64,000 bases of DNA from an uncultured Lentisphaeria bacterium (GTDB lineage Bacteria; Verrucomicrobiota; Lentisphaeria; Oligosphaerales; Oligosphaeraceae): assembly GCA_934661755.1 (NCBI GenBank), contig CAKUJM010000004.1:1-64000 (forward strand), read 5' to 3'. A model generated the notes under the pieces. It did not search any database. It was not told the origin of the DNA and saw nothing but the letters and a program-made list of their open reading frames with translations. Made by a program: the position numbers and the translations under genes. Positions within the stretch are counted from its first letter, which is position 1, and every line of letters starts with the position of its first letter. This document shows positions 62,623 to 64,000 of the stretch, piece after piece.

Positions 62623-63482
62623 CCACGAATTCCCGCATCCCCCGCCCCACAGCCATGCCAAAGCCCCTGTCGCATTTTTGCTCCATCGCCGCCATGGCCG
62701 CCTTGCTGCTGTGCCTCTGCACGCCGGCCTCCGCCAGCGCGCAGTCCCAGAATGCCATGGAGGCCGAGAATCTGCGCAAGACCCAGGAAATCGCCGAAGG
62801 CAAGATGGCGCTGAACGGGCCGACCAGCGACACCTGGATCCTGGCGTCATGGGATTGGGTCAAGAAGCACGCCGTCGCCTTCGGCAAGTGGTCGTATGAA
62901 AAGGGCCGCGGCATTGTCTGCGATGACTTCGATGTGGCCGGCGCATCCCCCGCCACCACCGCCGCAATGCTGGCGATCGCGTCCCTCTGCCTGCTTTCCG
63001 GCGCCTGGTCCGCCAGCATCGCCCAGATGCGCCGGCATCCCAAGTGGAGATTCTTCTTCATCGGGTTGTTCAGCTTCTTCATCGCGCCGGTGTGGCTGCT
63101 CTTCAAGCTCGACATCAAGGGCGAGTCCGAACGGCTGGCGCGGCTGGCCGACGAAGCCGCACAGAAACGCGCGGCCGCCGAGGAAGAGGCCCGCAAGGAA
63201 GCCATAATCCGGGAGGAACAGGGAATCGAAGCCCCGGCGGTCTCCGAAGACGGCGTCGTCTGGGACCGGAACTACTTCACCAAAATTGCCCGGCTTGCCG
63301 ACGGCACCCCGGACGGCCCCTGGGATGTGCGCTACAACGGCGTCACGGTGCGTGTCCTGCAAATCCTGGATCCGCAGGACGACTTTGTCCAGGCGCGCAT
63401 CCTCAATCAGGAAGGCGCGACCCTCAATGGCCGCATCCCCTACTCGAAGATCGAGAGGTGGGAGCGGGTGGACGCGCAGTAG
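62619..63482 (+). CDS. Membrane protein of unknown function with SH3-like C-terminus
   Basis: 287 aa from the ATG at 62619, which overlaps the previous stop (ATGA); MPKPL at 62655 is an alternative. Signal-like helix (about 20-35), a second helix pair (about 105-165), a coiled-coil-like Ala/Glu/Arg segment (about 170-205) and a small C-terminal beta domain (220-287). I do not recognise the family. It shares an operon with def and the DUF1189-like gene. Confidence 0.65.
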   Translation: MTTNSRIPRPTAMPKPLSHFCSIAAMAALLLCLCTPASASAQSQNAMEAENLRKTQEIAEGKMALNGPTSDTWILASWDWVKKHAVAFGKWSYEKGRGIVCDDFDVAGASPATTAAMLAIASLCLLSGAWSASIAQMRRHPKWRFFFIGLFSFFIAPVWLLFKLDIKGESERLARLADEAAQKRAAAEEEARKEAIIREEQGIEAPAVSEDGVVWDRNYFTKIARLADGTPDGPWDVRYNGVTVRVLQILDPQDDFVQARILNQEGATLNGRIPYSKIERWERVDAQ

Positions 63483-63576
63483 CCGCGCCGCCTGCCTGAC
63501 CTGCCCCATGCACTCCGGCACTGCCGCGGAGCCCGTACAGCCCCGCGCTCAATTCATAAAATAGAATCTACTGTCC

Positions 63577-64000
63577 ATGTTTGACTCGGAAGACGCAGGA
63601 ATGCCGTTGGCTCAGCAGGAGCTCGGCGCATTGAAATTCTGGCAGGAAGGCAAAATCTTCGAAAAGTCGGTCGAAAACCGCAAGGATTGCCCGGCATACG
63701 TGTTCTTTGACGGCCCGCCATTTGCAACCGGGTTGCCCCATTATGGCCATCTCCTGGCCGGCACCATCAAGGACGTCATCCCCCGATACCAGACCATGCG
63801 CAGACGCTATGTCCCCCGCACCTTCGGATGGGACTGCCACGGACTGCCAATCGAGTCGCTGGCGCAGAACGCCCTCGGACTGGCCGGAGCGCCCGCCATC
63901 AAGGCCGCGGGAATCGACGTTTTCAACGAACAATGCCGCTCGATGGTGCTCAAATATGTCAATGAGTGGAAAAACACCGTCTTGCGCATGGGGCGCTGGG
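63577..64000 (+). CDS. ileS: Isoleucyl-tRNA synthetase, N-terminal part (cut by the window end)
   Basis: At least 141 aa. KFWQEGKIFEKSV is followed by FFDGPPFATGLPHYGHLLAG, which holds the HIGH-type ATP motif (HYGH), and by RRYVPRTFGWDCHGLPIE. This is the eukaryote-like IleS2 start. The frame runs open to the window edge. It charges tRNA-Ile in the cytoplasm. ATG preceded by CTGTCC with no Shine-Dalgarno; no T-box leader is seen in the 94-bp gap before it. Confidence 0.95.
   Translation, partial: MFDSEDAGMPLAQQELGALKFWQEGKIFEKSVENRKDCPAYVFFDGPPFATGLPHYGHLLAGTIKDVIPRYQTMRRRYVPRTFGWDCHGLPIESLAQNALGLAGAPAIKAAGIDVFNEQCRSMVLKYVNEWKNTVLRMGRW

Noticed and set aside
63483..63576. T-box leader before ileS
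   Set aside because: The gap is only 94 bp and contains no specifier-like or antiterminator structure that I can see.

Overview
The window looks like chromosome of a high-GC, anaerobic, didermic bacterium of the PVC group, most plausibly a gut-type Lentisphaerota (Victivallis relatives). The taxonomic signs are two secreted proteins with a prepilin-like FTLIELL N-terminus and a C-terminal DGH motif, secreted glycoside hydrolases next to them, Gfo/Idh/MocA dehydrogenases, and a eukaryote-like UDP-HexNAc pyrophosphorylase. The anaerobic signs are a class III ribonucleotide reductase with its activase, a 2-oxoacid:ferredoxin oxidoreductase, and a second glycyl radical enzyme with its own activase. 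The outer membrane is implied by a TolC-family protein, an RND pump and a MacAB-type exporter. The assignment is inferred from gene content; there is no rRNA or tRNA in the window.

Layout. 1-587: a degenerate 13-bp tandem array and a hairpin-rich non-coding stretch. 588-5741 (minus): pseudopilin-like protein followed by a very large GH2-like secreted enzyme. 6151-9142: Gfo/Idh dehydrogenase and a full-length ABC exporter, closed by a clear terminator. 9198-12093 (minus): GH36 alpha-galactosidase and a HAD phosphatase. 12243-16693: ferredoxin, alpha and fused beta-gamma subunits of a 2-oxoacid:ferredoxin oxidoreductase, then an amidohydrolase and a TlyA-type methyltransferase. 16690-17809 (minus): an Asp23/AmaP-like pair. 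18057-25155: sigma-54 activator with a possibly leaderless mRNA, ABC exporter, penicillin-binding protein 1C and an MFS carrier. 25339-29283: two tandem NrdR boxes, nrdD, a glutaredoxin-like protein and the nrdG-type activase. 29325-34498: sensor kinase, nagA, UAP1-like enzyme and a small unknown. 34776-39484: TolC-MacA-MacB tripartite exporter. 39503-42823: diacylglycerol kinase, a Deg-type protease and a DUF2851 protein. 42838-56181: the most interesting region. 56631-60908: RND adaptor and pump. 61046-64000: peptide deformylase, two membrane proteins and the start of ileS.

The standout locus is 42838-56373. A GntR-type regulator is divergent from an eight-gene operon that encodes a fused TIM-barrel isomerase/Gfo-Idh dehydrogenase, a pseudopilin-like protein, a secreted clan GH-A-like glycoside hydrolase, a glycyl radical enzyme (GRE) activase, the GRE itself, a cupin, an FAD-dependent oxidoreductase and a phosphomannose-isomerase-like cupin. 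The GRE keeps the C-terminal glycyl radical loop, but its thiyl loop reads GCHWM rather than the GCxEP of known dehydratase/lyase GREs, so its chemistry is not predictable from known members. An 11-bp perfect inverted repeat brackets the operon promoter and lies next to the regulator's own -35, which makes it a strong operator candidate. I read the operon as an anaerobic pathway that releases a sugar from a glycan outside the cytoplasm, rearranges and oxidises it inside, and breaks it down by radical chemistry.

Two genome-wide habits show across the window. Many intergenic regions carry a TTATATT-type -10 hexamer on the correct strand, and more than ten genes lack a Shine-Dalgarno but have CC directly before the ATG. 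Long open frames opposite the real genes are by-products of the high GC content and were left out.
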